DNA from: Blakeslea trispora
Taxonomy: Eukaryota; Mucoromycota; Mucoromycetes; Mucorales; Choanephoraceae
Direction of reading: 5' to 3'
NCBI GenBank assembly: GCA_025331445.1
Contig: JAIWNE010000110.1
Coordinates: 1-64,000 of the forward strand
DNA: 64,000 nucleotides
Shown: in pieces, positions 11,307 through 23,641 of the stretch
Layout: each line of letters starts with the position of its first letter
Position numbering within the stretch: the first letter of the stretch is position 1
The notes under the pieces: model-generated
Seen by the model: only the letters and a program-made list of their open reading frames with translations
Databases searched by the model: none
Told to the model about the DNA's origin: nothing
Made by a program: the position numbers and the translations under genes

Positions 11307-13058
11307 ACACTAAAAAACGATACCAAGCCTTGCATGAATGTCTCTTTTCGCTCTATTGGGTTTCGCCTTTTTGTGATACGTTTTGGGTATGCTTTAGGTA
11401 CACGATTTTTGATGTTGTAGTTAGCTACCATGGAAGTGTAATGCGTGTGGCTATTAGTAAGACGCTCAATTCTCCTGACGTAATCAGCCTGAAGATCATT
11501 CAGTGTCATCCGCATGGTACTAATTTCTTTCAGGAGTGTCTGGATCATAAGCACTAGTGGGAAAAAATAAAGGATAGCATGCTGATCCATGTCTTCACCC
11601 CTTTGATGGACCCAGTCAAACTGAGTTTTAAACTGAGATAAGTCAGTTAGAATCTTGCTTAACATTGAATTACTCAGGTCGCTCAATTCAGACATGTCGA
11701 ACGCCCTTTTCAATCGACGATTGAGCACACGCGTGTCAGTTGCATTAATCTTATTCATTGTTTGTTGTGTAGCCAAATGAAGAGCACCAAAGGGATGATC
11801 GCGTTTCACTTGCTTATCTAATCAGGCAGTCAATTTCAGAAAGGCATGGTTACCAATCATATATGTTACCTGACTTGGCAGCGGAATGATCTCGTTTCAT
11901 AGCGGCCTGATTAGATATAGGCTGAGGAGCAACGGTTTCTAAGCATGTGTCCTAATGAAATAATTTGAATCAACAACAATAAAAAACGTTACACACAATT
12001 ATTACCTTAAATTGATCATGACAGATTTTTGTTTGTTTGTCTTGAACGAGCTTGGTTTCTTTTTTGGCAATCAGAGCATCGTGCTCTTTTAAAAGTGCCT
12101 CGTGAGTCAACTGTAGTGTCTCTGTCATGCTCTGTTAATGACTTTTGACTTTAATTTCTTTTTAATTAGCATTACCAAAGCTTGTATTTAGGCGTTTGTA
12201 TTTAAGTTTGGTATTGTTCTCAGATTTTTTCAGCTGATTAAGCTCTTGCTTAAGATCAAGGACCTAATTGTTCATTAGTTTTACATAAATTTTCTTAGTA
12301 ATATTATGCATCATACTTGTGTCATTAATTCCTCTTCTTTAATGGCTTGAGTGGAAATAGCTTGCTTTTCATTTTCATAATCATCTATTTTCTTATGCAG
12401 AATAGCATTTTTTGTCTTTAGTGACTCCACCTCTGCTTTCAAAGTGTACGCCAACTACAATATGCATAAATCGTCTGAGCAAGATAAGCAAAAGAGGTTA
12501 TGCTTACCTCATTGGATTGCTCCAGTTGCCTCCGTAATTGCTTTAATTCATGCAAATTCTGTTTAAATGCACTGTAATCCTGCACAAACGAATCAGAATT
12601 GCTTGCTAGTTTTATGCTTTCTTTACTTACAGCGCATTCATCTTTTTCCTGTAAAAGTGCCTGACCAATTTCTATCAACTAGAACTTTAGACAAGATGGC
12701 GGTCACTGTTTGTTTGTAAATTACCAGCAGCTAAGAGAGCATCATACTCTATGCGCTTAAATGATTCAACAAAGTTTTGTAAATGAGTGCATTGAATATC
12801 TTCACAACAACAGGTAATTGTTTCTAGCATTGTTCCGAACAGATGGGAAATAAAAAAAAAAGTCTAAAGAAAGAAAGAGAGAGAGAGAGAAGGGGAGGAA
12901 AAGAGAATTGGCTCAAAGATGAAAAGGAGAAATATTAACTGATTGTTAAATGCCTGCATTACATCTGAAAAAGGAAATTTTGTATTTCTTACACTTTCAA
13001 GTTCAGCAAGGTGACGTTTGAGGTATCTGTAGACATAAGCTGATTCTTCCCAGATCAT
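11303..13058 (-). CDS. Coiled-coil protein of unknown function
   Basis: Nine exons can be joined in one frame: 12993-13058, 12725-12863, 12631-12671, 12508-12579, 12317-12454, 12176-12263, 12006-12121, 11870-11951 and 11303-11817, giving 418 residues. An optional 45-nt in-frame intron may lie in the last exon, removing a hydrophobic ILYFFPL stretch; with it the protein is 403 residues. Residues ~75-220 form long coiled coils (LKQLRRQLEQSNELAYTLK, VLDLKQELNQLKKSE). The middle is polar, and the C-terminal ~150 residues are mixed helical and end in a basic tail (RITKRRNPIERK). No family is recognised. Its 3' end overlaps that of SPC24 by 4 bp, so a link to chromosome segregation can be imagined but is not shown. 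Confidence 0.65.
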
Positions 13059-13498
13059 TTTATTTCTTCATTGTTCCTTTTTTCTCTCAAGTAATACTTT
13101 GCGCATCCCTTTTAAAGAAAAAAGGAAACGCCAGCTCCTCGTATTCAGTTTTTTTTTTTTTTTGAATACACTCCATTTCTTGCACCCATTTTTTAAAAAC
13201 ACATTTTTTACTTTCCCCCTCCCCCCTTTTTTTTAGGAGCCGAAGGACTTTAAATCAATGGTCCCTGACCGGAATAATAATAATAAAAACCTTTTTACAA
13301 TTCGAATTTATGTATAAGCGATACAGAAACCATAGATTATATTAGATTATATTAGACCGTATTGTAGATACGCATTCGAGTACTTGAAACGAATCCAGAA
13401 ATAGTCCATACGTGTTTGTTGCTCCTGAGGTTCACAAGGGAGACCCTAATTATCACCAGTTCACTGCTGGACTTGAAGACGAATTTAGCCCAGGTTCA
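13059..13498. other. Intergenic
   Basis: Low-complexity T-rich DNA with a C-rich tract near 13214-13226 and a short direct repeat (ATTATATTAG twice near 13336-13355). It separates the coiled-coil gene promoter from a decayed MULE. No convincing terminal inverted repeat of the MULE was found here. Confidence 0.45.
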
Positions 13499-14959
13499 AT
13501 GTTTGACAACTTGGATTCAGCTTGCACTGCACCTATGAGCCTTGGTTTCAAGCATAACTGCTCTATGGCAACAAAGACATCTGGCTTGAAGACTGGTCGC
13601 TTGACTAGGGCTTGTGTACACAGTGGAAAGCACCGAACTAGAAAGAAACCCACAGACCCAATTGAAAACGGGTCTCTCAACAATGACAACAGCTCGTTCA
13701 CGAAATTGGATTGTCCCTGTTATTTTTACGGCTATGTGGTGAAAAAAAGATCCGGCGAATTTCTTATTAAGCGCTCAGATTCCGTACACAATCATCAGTT
13801 GGGTCGCTTTCCTGAAGCTGTTGTCTTGGACACAACTTACAACACCAACAAGCAGAAATCAAAGCTGCTTAATTTTGTAGTTTCTAGTACTCTGGCTTCC
13901 AGAGAAGGAAGACAAAAAGGAAACCAGCTTGCTACTATTCCTCTTGCTGCTACCTGGCTGGATAGAGAGACCAGAGAAAGCTACATGTGGGCTTTGAAAG
14001 CCCTTCACAATATCACTTGGCCAGAAGGTTCAAGCAACGAGCTCCCAAAGGTATTTGTGGCGAATAATGATATCAGCATAAGACATGCTATCAAAGAAGT
14101 ATTCCCTGAATCCTTAAATGTCTTGTGCTATGTGCACATAAAGCACAACTTTATGAAAAAGTTCATTGAAAACATGCTTTCGTTGAAAGGTATTTATTTT
14201 GCTCCTCGTTTGTAATCAATTCTAAAAACTATTCATTATAGACAAAAAGAAACTCGAGGATAGACGCGAGAAATTGAGTTTCATTATCAACGAACTTGCT
14301 TTGAGCTGTAAAACGGAGGAGCAGCTAAATGAATGCATGGAAAGGTACAGAAGCCTGATGGAAGAAGAAGGGCTGTTGAAGGCAGGTGGAACTGATGATT
14401 TGATGGAGTACATGAATGGGTAAACAGTCAACAGGAATTGTTTGTTTGAAGACTTATTAACATACTGCTGCATACCTTTAGAATGCTTACTCAGAGAAAA
14501 CATTGGATTTCTTTGGATGTCGATCAACATTTACGCATGGGCTGCCGTACCACCAACCTGGTAGAAGGAACTCATGCTGCTATTCAGCACTTCAATAGGA
14601 ACTCAAAAGGCTTCATTGGTTCTGTTACTGAGACAATTGATAAGTGGTACCAAATTAGAGTAAGATGAATTCAACAACTTTCTACAAGTTACATAATACT
14701 AAAATATCATTAGGAGAATTACAGAAGCCAACAACAAGAAAAAGAAAGTATCACCGTGAGAAAAGAAGTTGTATTGAGCCCTGTCTACGATCTTCTTCAG
14801 CCCTTAGTGAGAAGAGTAACTGCTTTTGCCTTGGTTAAGATCAAGAACCAGTTGATCAAAGGGCTAGCTTTGGAAGAAGCCGGCAAATTTGATGACGATG
14901 ACTGCTCTTGTCAAAGCAATCGAGACCTATGGCTGCATTCCTTTGACAGAAGTTCATGA
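13499..14959 (+). pseudogene. FAR1/MULE transposase, degenerate
   Basis: Four exons can be joined (…14189, 14242-14419, 14482-14659, 14714-14959). A frame open from 13388 has no ATG before 13499. The N-terminal part is a FAR1-type zinc domain (GFKHNCSMATKT, CPCYFYGY, HNHQLG). The MULE catalytic core follows: first Asp in VVLDTTYNTN, the C-x-x-H region CYVHIKHNF, and the third acidic residue in CRTTNLVEGTHAAI. The second catalytic position, normally T-D, reads V-A-N-N-D-I-S-I, so the expected Asp appears to be Asn. The C-terminal SWIM finger begins CSCQSNRD but loses its G-L-P-C-x-H half. The frame closes at 14959, while a neighbouring frame continues GCIPLTEVHER and then a stop. The transposase is therefore inactive. 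The OTU part downstream belongs to the same element. Confidence 0.75.
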
Positions 14960-15054
14960 ACGATGACACATATTGTACCAAAATGGCCAAGGCAACTTTT
15001 TAAGAGAGTTGCTTGATTGATATTCCTCTTGTTTAAAATTGTAATCATCTTTGT

Positions 15055-16408
15055 AGTAAGAGGAATCGGTGATATTCCTGATGTACCACAAGACAACGAA
15101 GACGAAGAAGAAAGAGTAGAAGCATTGTATGCTAACAGTCAGAAGGTGTCTCAAGTAACAGGAAGATCGAAGAAGTCTGAGTTGATGGATAGCTTAAAAA
15201 AGCAATATCTGTATAAGCTACACACATTGTTCAACAGCATTGAAGATATTTTCACAGAATCAGTCTCGCATCAAGAGATGCAGACAATTCTCGACAACCT
15301 TCAAGTAGTTGAAGAAAAGGCTAAGGAGGATAGCTTGGATTTGGTAAAAACCCCAGGAATGTCAATGGTATCCAAGGGCCGGCCAAAGAAAGACAAGCGA
15401 CAAAAGATAGGTGTAGAGAAAGCAATGGAAGCCTTCTTGGAAAAAAGAAAAAATCTTCTTAAGACTCCCAGTTCAAACAAGAAAAGAAAGAGCAATGCAG
15501 ATCACCAAACAACTGCCAAAAAGCTTAAAGTAGATGTAGTTCTAGAAGATGAATATGAAGAACAAAGTCAAGAAGTCGCTGATGAAGAATTAGAAGCTGA
15601 TGGTATGCATCATGTTCAATACAAAGGGTGAAGTACTAACGCAAGACAATATTCGCAAAACAATAGACTCTTACTATGACCGCTTACTTTCGCAAGTTGA
15701 TCCCAACATACCAAAGGACAACTACAGCGTAGTTATCGATGCTGTAGGTGATGGGTTTTGTGGATGGAGAGCATTAGCTGTCCAGATATTCGACAATGAA
15801 GATGAATTTTGGACTGTCAAAAAGAAGATGAGAGATACCCTTTTGAACAATGAAAAATTTTACAAAGACATCTTCAAAGATTATTTTGATTTTGAGGATG
15901 TTAAAAAAAGGGTATGCTATGGTATTGAAGAAGAAGTTGGCAGCGAGACAATCAAGTATGAACTTTTCTCGAGCGATGAAGATAATGATGATGTTGTGTT
16001 TTACTGTGGCCAGGAACACTTTTTCTCTTCTGTTGGTTGTGCACGGCTTGCAGTTGATACTTTTTTTGTGCCTGTTGGGCTTTATAGCGAGAAAAGTATA
16101 CAAATACAAGAGGAACAAGCTATTTTCCTCCTTTGCTCGACTACACAGATGCCTAGATCAAGAAGAAGCTCCCTCAACCGGTATTGTTGCAAAGAGTAAA
16201 CGACAATCATTGGGTTACATTGGGATTAAGACGATCGAAAAAGTTTCCCTGTCCTTTGCCTGATTCTTCCTTTGAGTTTGCAGCGAGCAATCTTGGTAAA
16301 CAGGCAAATATCAAGAGAACCATATGGGCTTACCATCTTGTCTTTGCACAACAATTACCAAAAAACTCAGGTACTGAATATACATACTACAATTCATATA
16401 GATTTTAA
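15055..16408 (+). pseudogene. OTU cysteine-protease domain region of the MULE element, frame-broken
   Basis: An acidic, Lys-rich linker (about 15055-15620, with GRPKKDKRQK) leads into an OTU-like domain. A 43-nt intron at 15603-15645 (GTATGC...CAAG with a TACTAAC branch motif) would join linker and domain in frame. The catalytic Asp/Cys motif is intact: VIDAVGDGFCGWRALA. The catalytic His motif NDNHWVTLGL is found at about 16191-16220 but in a different frame, after an in-frame stop near 16150. The protease is therefore split. OTU domains are deubiquitinase folds. Fusion of FAR1/MULE transposases to OTU domains is, to my knowledge, a recurring arrangement in mucoralean genomes. The role of the protease in the element is unknown. 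Confidence 0.7.
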
Positions 16409-16744
16409 CAGAATTTTCTTAAAGACCAGTTTAGTACTGATTAGCCCCTTCGTTTTTTTTTTCCCTTCATTACGTTTGCTACAATATATCTTTGATCTTC
16501 TCAACACTTTGCCATTTTTATGACCACAATAAGAATGGTATATAGTCCTACAAATAATTTTTTTTTGAGTTTTAGTCTTTCAAGCTTATTGCCTGCATGT
16601 CATGAGACAGAGCTTCTAATTAGTAATATTTTTTGTTGTTGTTTCCCTTTATGTGATCTTCAATACTTTATTGCTATTCAAATACTTAAGAGAGAGATAG
16701 AATAGCTTCAATACGATAGGCGTAAATTCAAGTTATTTCGCCAT

Positions 16745-16998
16745 GAACTGCAGTCGTTTGTTTATGATTCAAAGAATATGCTTATAGCTATCAGCATTTC
16801 AATTGAGAGAAATAAAGAACAGAGCGTAGAGAGTTCTAAATATACTTGTAATTATAAGGATCATGGTCAACTATTGTGACAAATGACGATTCTAGAAGGT
16901 TTTTAATGTATTGCTTCTGTTTAAGTTTGTCATAGCCGTAGCATGGACTGCATTTACTATGGTCTAAATAGGCTCAATTGATCTTTTCTTACTTAGTG
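16745..16998. repeat. Diverged repeat, copy A (partner at 40560-40885)
   Basis: This stretch matches 40560-40885 with substitutions and small indels. Shared blocks include GCAGTCG near 16751, GAGAGAAATAAAGAACAGAG (copy B GAGAGCAATAAAGAAAAGAG), TTCTGTTTAA, and GATCTTTTCTTACTTAGTG near the right end. On the minus strand both copies read a similar peptide (IVNAVHATAM here, IVNAVRAKAI in copy B, then LNRS and HLS). Copy A has in-frame stops. It lies in a gene-free stretch, just right of the MULE-OTU element. Confidence 0.65.
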
Positions 16999-17039
16999 TT
17001 TGAAAGGCAAAGTCTTGTTATCTATTTTGAATAGTACAT

Positions 17040-17270
17040 CATTACATTGAAACAAAACAAGAAAGAGCGAACAAAATTCATTAGTAATATATACAGCAAT
17101 TAGTGCATCAAAAGTACATGAAGCAGCCTGGACATACTCAGGTGTATTAAGCCAATGAGATCTATTAACAAGAGTATTAAAATCAAAGCAAGTCTTAGTT
17201 TCGCCTACTTTTTCTGCAATGCCAAAGCAGATTTCTATCTTTATAATTGTCTAAATCATAAGCACAACCA
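17040..17270 (-). pseudogene. Coding-like remnant
   Basis: A minus-strand frame reads protein-like sequence (GIAEKVGETKTCFDFNTL, then HWLNTPEYVQAASCTFDAL) for about 60 residues, then loses coherence. No start or splice sites are evident. It may be part of an old multi-copy gene; I recognise no domain. Confidence 0.35.
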
Positions 17271-17569
17271 ACTATATGAGCTATATAAACAAACCAATTA
17301 TTGAAATAAGCACAAATACATGCTCTATAGTTTGGTTGCATAACCCAATTTACTCGCATGTTTTAGCTGATATAATCTCAATACATCATGATGATATATA
17401 TAAAAGAAGAAGTCTGATCGTTTATAGAGGGAAGCGTTTGCTATGCAGCATCTTGCAATGACAGACAAATAAAGGAATACAAGCATGAGAAACCAACATC
17501 AAACATTTATGGTAGGAAAATAGATTTGATCTTTGTATGATGACTTTCTGAAAGAGAGAGTTTGAGATC

Positions 17570-17910
17570 AGCTCAATTAAAATCAAGCCAGCAGATGTGT
17601 TTAAGGACGTTGAGGCTATTCAGCTAAACAAAAATATTGGGATAAGCAAAAGCATCCTTCATACGATATTACTCTATTTAGGAGCGACAAACAATGGCTA
17701 TTATGCCTTAGGCATGGATGTTGTAGGTAAGCTATCACTTAAAAACGATTGGGAATCAATGCAATATAATCGAAAGGCCTTACAGCTTACGTACACATTG
17801 TCTTTCAATATAAAGACATTGTAGCCGCTGTGAAAGCCGAAGAAGACAACATACATTTTCCTGTCAATGTTGATGATCTGGAGGAGTTTGTGATTGTTAA
17901 CACTCTTAAA
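17570..17910 (+). pseudogene. Coding-like remnant of a probable multi-copy fungal gene
   Basis: The plus strand reads IKPADVFKDVEAIQLNKN, then ISKSILHTILLYLGA, then YYALGMDVVGK. A frame change near 17790 leads on to VFQYKDIVAAVKAEEDNI and FPVNVDDLEEFV. There is no start codon, and the frames must be switched to follow it. The wording resembles anonymous high-copy proteins of Mucorales, but this is from memory. It should be read as a decayed gene, not an active one. Confidence 0.4.
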
Positions 17911-18053
17911 TTTTTTTTTTTCTTAACGCGGAGTCAGATATGATGGGCTAACATAAATTATTTACACCCCAGATGGTGTTTAAAAAAAAAAGTGGTGTGA
18001 GAGTGGGTGTATGAAATCTTCTTTCTTTCTTTCTTTTTTTTTTCCTTTAAATC

Positions 18054-20668
<2,615 letters not shown>

Positions 20669-21394
20669 TTGAAATAAAGCACAAGCTACCCCTTTGATTT
20701 GTACAATAGACTCAAAATCGAATCATCATAAACACAAAAATACAGTATGGTTTGCACCCATGAAAAATTAATGCTTCAGGCAATTTTATCAAATGATAAA
20801 AGGAAGTCTAGCAAGTACAATATGTACTGGCCTTGTCATTAATAGCCTTTTTTTTTCTACTCGCAATCTTGCCCCAAACAGAAGCTAAAGACAAGAATTT
20901 CAATGAGGTCAGATTATCACTGTTATAGTTTACCATTCGAAACGGATTTCAGGTTTACAATCTTTGCAGCCTACACACAGTTATCTTGAATATGAGGCGA
21001 ACATAGCAGTACCTTACAGGTTAATAGAATAATGAAGCTAGTGTCTATTGATTGATTGTTTGAAGTGTAACTGTTCTGTCATTGCTGAAAAAAACATATT
21101 CTTACATGGCTTGCAATACTTCATTAGAGCTGATTATATATTCTCATTTCAGAAAACTTATTCATTTCATCAAACATTTTTGATAGAAAACAACAAAGTA
21201 GACAAAACAGATGTTTGCAAACAGACTCACCATGCTGGTGCTGACATTATGACATGATTTTCGGCTTTGTCAACAATGTTTGTATTACACAAATGCGAGA
21301 CTATCATTGGCTGCTGTATAGCTTTAAATCTACTATGTATTTTTTCTGAGACTTTCCATTTTTCTTTTCTTTAAAAAACAAAAGGTTTAATACA
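20669..21394. other. Intergenic
   Basis: About 725 bases between SNF1 and the ECH-fusion gene. No coding frame of substance is visible and no repeat was recognised. The final 40 bases before 21395 are T-rich, as at other promoters here. Confidence 0.5.
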
Positions 21395-23450
21395 ATGGAT
21401 TCTGTTGAACGTATTTACGAAGAATTCGATTCTTATCCTTGGAGCTCTGACAAAGAATTTCAAGAAGGACTCGGTCATATCCAGGGCAGCCACAAAATCA
21501 ACAATAATGGAGACCTCGAGCTTTTGAGAGCAAAGCACTTTTATTTTTCAAAGTAGGTGAAGCTACATTGCATAAACAGTGCATTAATTTTCTTTTTTTC
21601 GTACGACAGGTTTAAGCATCGTTTTGATTTAGAAGGGTATCTAATGTATAAATCAAAGAAAGAGAATGAGGAACAAGAAGCATCATTTAAGCGAATGGAA
21701 GCATACGATTTTGATAATGACAGAGAATATATAAGCAAGTTGCCTGCTATCATTCATGATTGGTTAGAGCAGCAATCTAAAGGACTGTGGGATAAAGAGA
21801 AGCTAGACACAGAATTTGCAAAAGCGAAGGCATTCTATTACAATTCGTAAGAAAGAGCATAAACCTTGAATATGATGATTAAGCTTACTGGATTTATGCA
21901 TTAGACAGATTGAGAAGATCAATCTAGACGCTTATTTTGTATGGAAAGCCAGTCTTCAACAAACTGACAAAGTTGTATGTCCTTATGCAAACCTATGGCA
22001 GAACAAGTCAAAAGGCAAGTAGGTGATAATCAGCCTTACTGTATGTCTGACAAAAGTTTATTACAGCAAGCCCAGTAGAGCAGATCAATGGCGCTTCATT
22101 CATTATGTCTGACAAACCAAAAGGATCTGGAGCAGAAATCATTACACTGTCTTCTCCAAAAAGTCAAAACGTCCTCTCTGTTGACCGCTTGTACGAGTTC
22201 GATGCATGCATAAGGGAAGGCATACATGATTCTCAAGTGACGTCACTTTTCATTTCCACTACAATCGCCGATACCAGCGTACCTGACTCAGTGGATACAC
22301 AAGTGATCAGAACCTACGATACTAAAATTGTCAGTAAAGGGCTTGCCTATCAAGAAACATCGGATATTGTTTCAGGTAGCGATTTGAGGCAGAATTCCCT
22401 TCATAAGATATCTGATGCTTACATGAGTACAGTCAAGACTTTACTTGACCCTTCTTTCTCTAAACTGATTGTCTCTGTTTCTAATGGAGAAGTGCCTCTG
22501 AACTCTGTCTATCTTTTGCTGAACTCTAGGTACATGCGCATTATTACGGAAAATGCACTTCTTGACTTTCAATTGAAAGTATCTCATGCGCCTATACCCC
22601 CTTTGCTGCTCTTCTCAATGGCCAGAGCCCGCAGTAAGCAGCCGTTACCAGCAGCGTTTGATATGTATTTGTCTTTAGCTGCACCTAGCCACTCCAGGCT
22701 CCGAGGTCCTGAGTTGCTGAAACTAAGCTTGGCTGATGCATTTGTACCAGAAGCCAAAATTGGAGATGCCATTGATATGGCTAAAAAGCTAGCTGTATGC
22801 CCTGCTCCTGATACAAGTGCAGCAGTCCAGCTTGCAATGGCAACCTATCATACCTATGCTGGTCCTGACCGATTCTCTGTTTGGGAAAATTCAATCAAAG
22901 CTACATTTGAAGTAAGCTATCTGATGAGAAAAGAGATAAAAAGATAGACGCAATACTGACATAGCTATAGGATGCAAAAACATTTGATGAGTTAGTGGCT
23001 CGCCTGCAACAAACAGACAACAATTGGAGTAAAGCGATATTAAACCATTGGAAAACACTTCCTCCTGTCTTGTTGCGTGTCATCTTTAGAGCAGTCAGAG
23101 ATTCTTCCAATATGAATCCCATAGAAGTACTTGACTTGGAGAGTAGACTGAATGCCAAATGGAGACAGACCAAAGACTATAGACTATGGCTACAAAACCA
23201 ATCGACTTGGACGTCAGAAGATTTGGATAAAGAGGTTGATTTTTACTTTGATGCTCTTGAATTACCAGAATCTCAAGATAACGTGGTCTATCATGCGCCT
23301 CAGCCGAAAGAAGATCATATAGCCGTTTGCCCTGTTACTGGACAAAAGGCAGAATCAGGAAATGCTTGTCCGGTAGCCTCTATCCAGAAAGCTTGTCCTG
23401 TTACGGGAAAGACTTCGTCTAGCAAATGTCCCATAACAGCAGCTCATTGA
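21395..23450 (+). CDS. Enoyl-CoA hydratase/HIBCH-fold protein with N-terminal two-repeat domain and CPVTG tail
   Basis: Five exons (21395-21552, 21610-21846, 21905-22018, 22071-22911, 22971-23450) give 609 residues. Residues 1-170 hold WSSDKEFQEGL and two copies of a motif (AKHFYFSKF...LEGYLMYK and AKAFYYNSQ...LDAYFVWK). From about residue 185 an ECH fold begins (GAEIITLSSPKSQNVLS). It continues in HIBCH/ECH_2 style to LDLESRLNAKWRQTKDYR. The tail carries four Cys-Pro motifs (CPVTGQK, ACPVAS, ACPVTGK, KCPITAAH). Catalytic Glu positions of enoyl-CoA hydratase appear replaced (NSVYLLL and DFQLKV where CELA and PE are usual). Fusion depends on intron 3 using the AG at 22069-22070. With the AG at 22065-22066 the first part would stop at 22105-22108 and an ATG at 22105 could begin a separate ECH gene. 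Confidence 0.7.
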
Positions 23451-23641
23451 ATAAAGTGATTTCAGTCAGACTACAATCTGTTGCTGAAAACAATGAAGCA
23501 TTGAATTAGAACTTCTTGTGTATCCAACGCTTGATTGGCTGTTTTGTTCACTTTTATGCTTTTTTTTTCTTGGAAATAAAATGTATACCTTTAAGGTACG
23601 AACATTCTTATCTTCTGACTTGAGAAGAACAAACGTTATTC

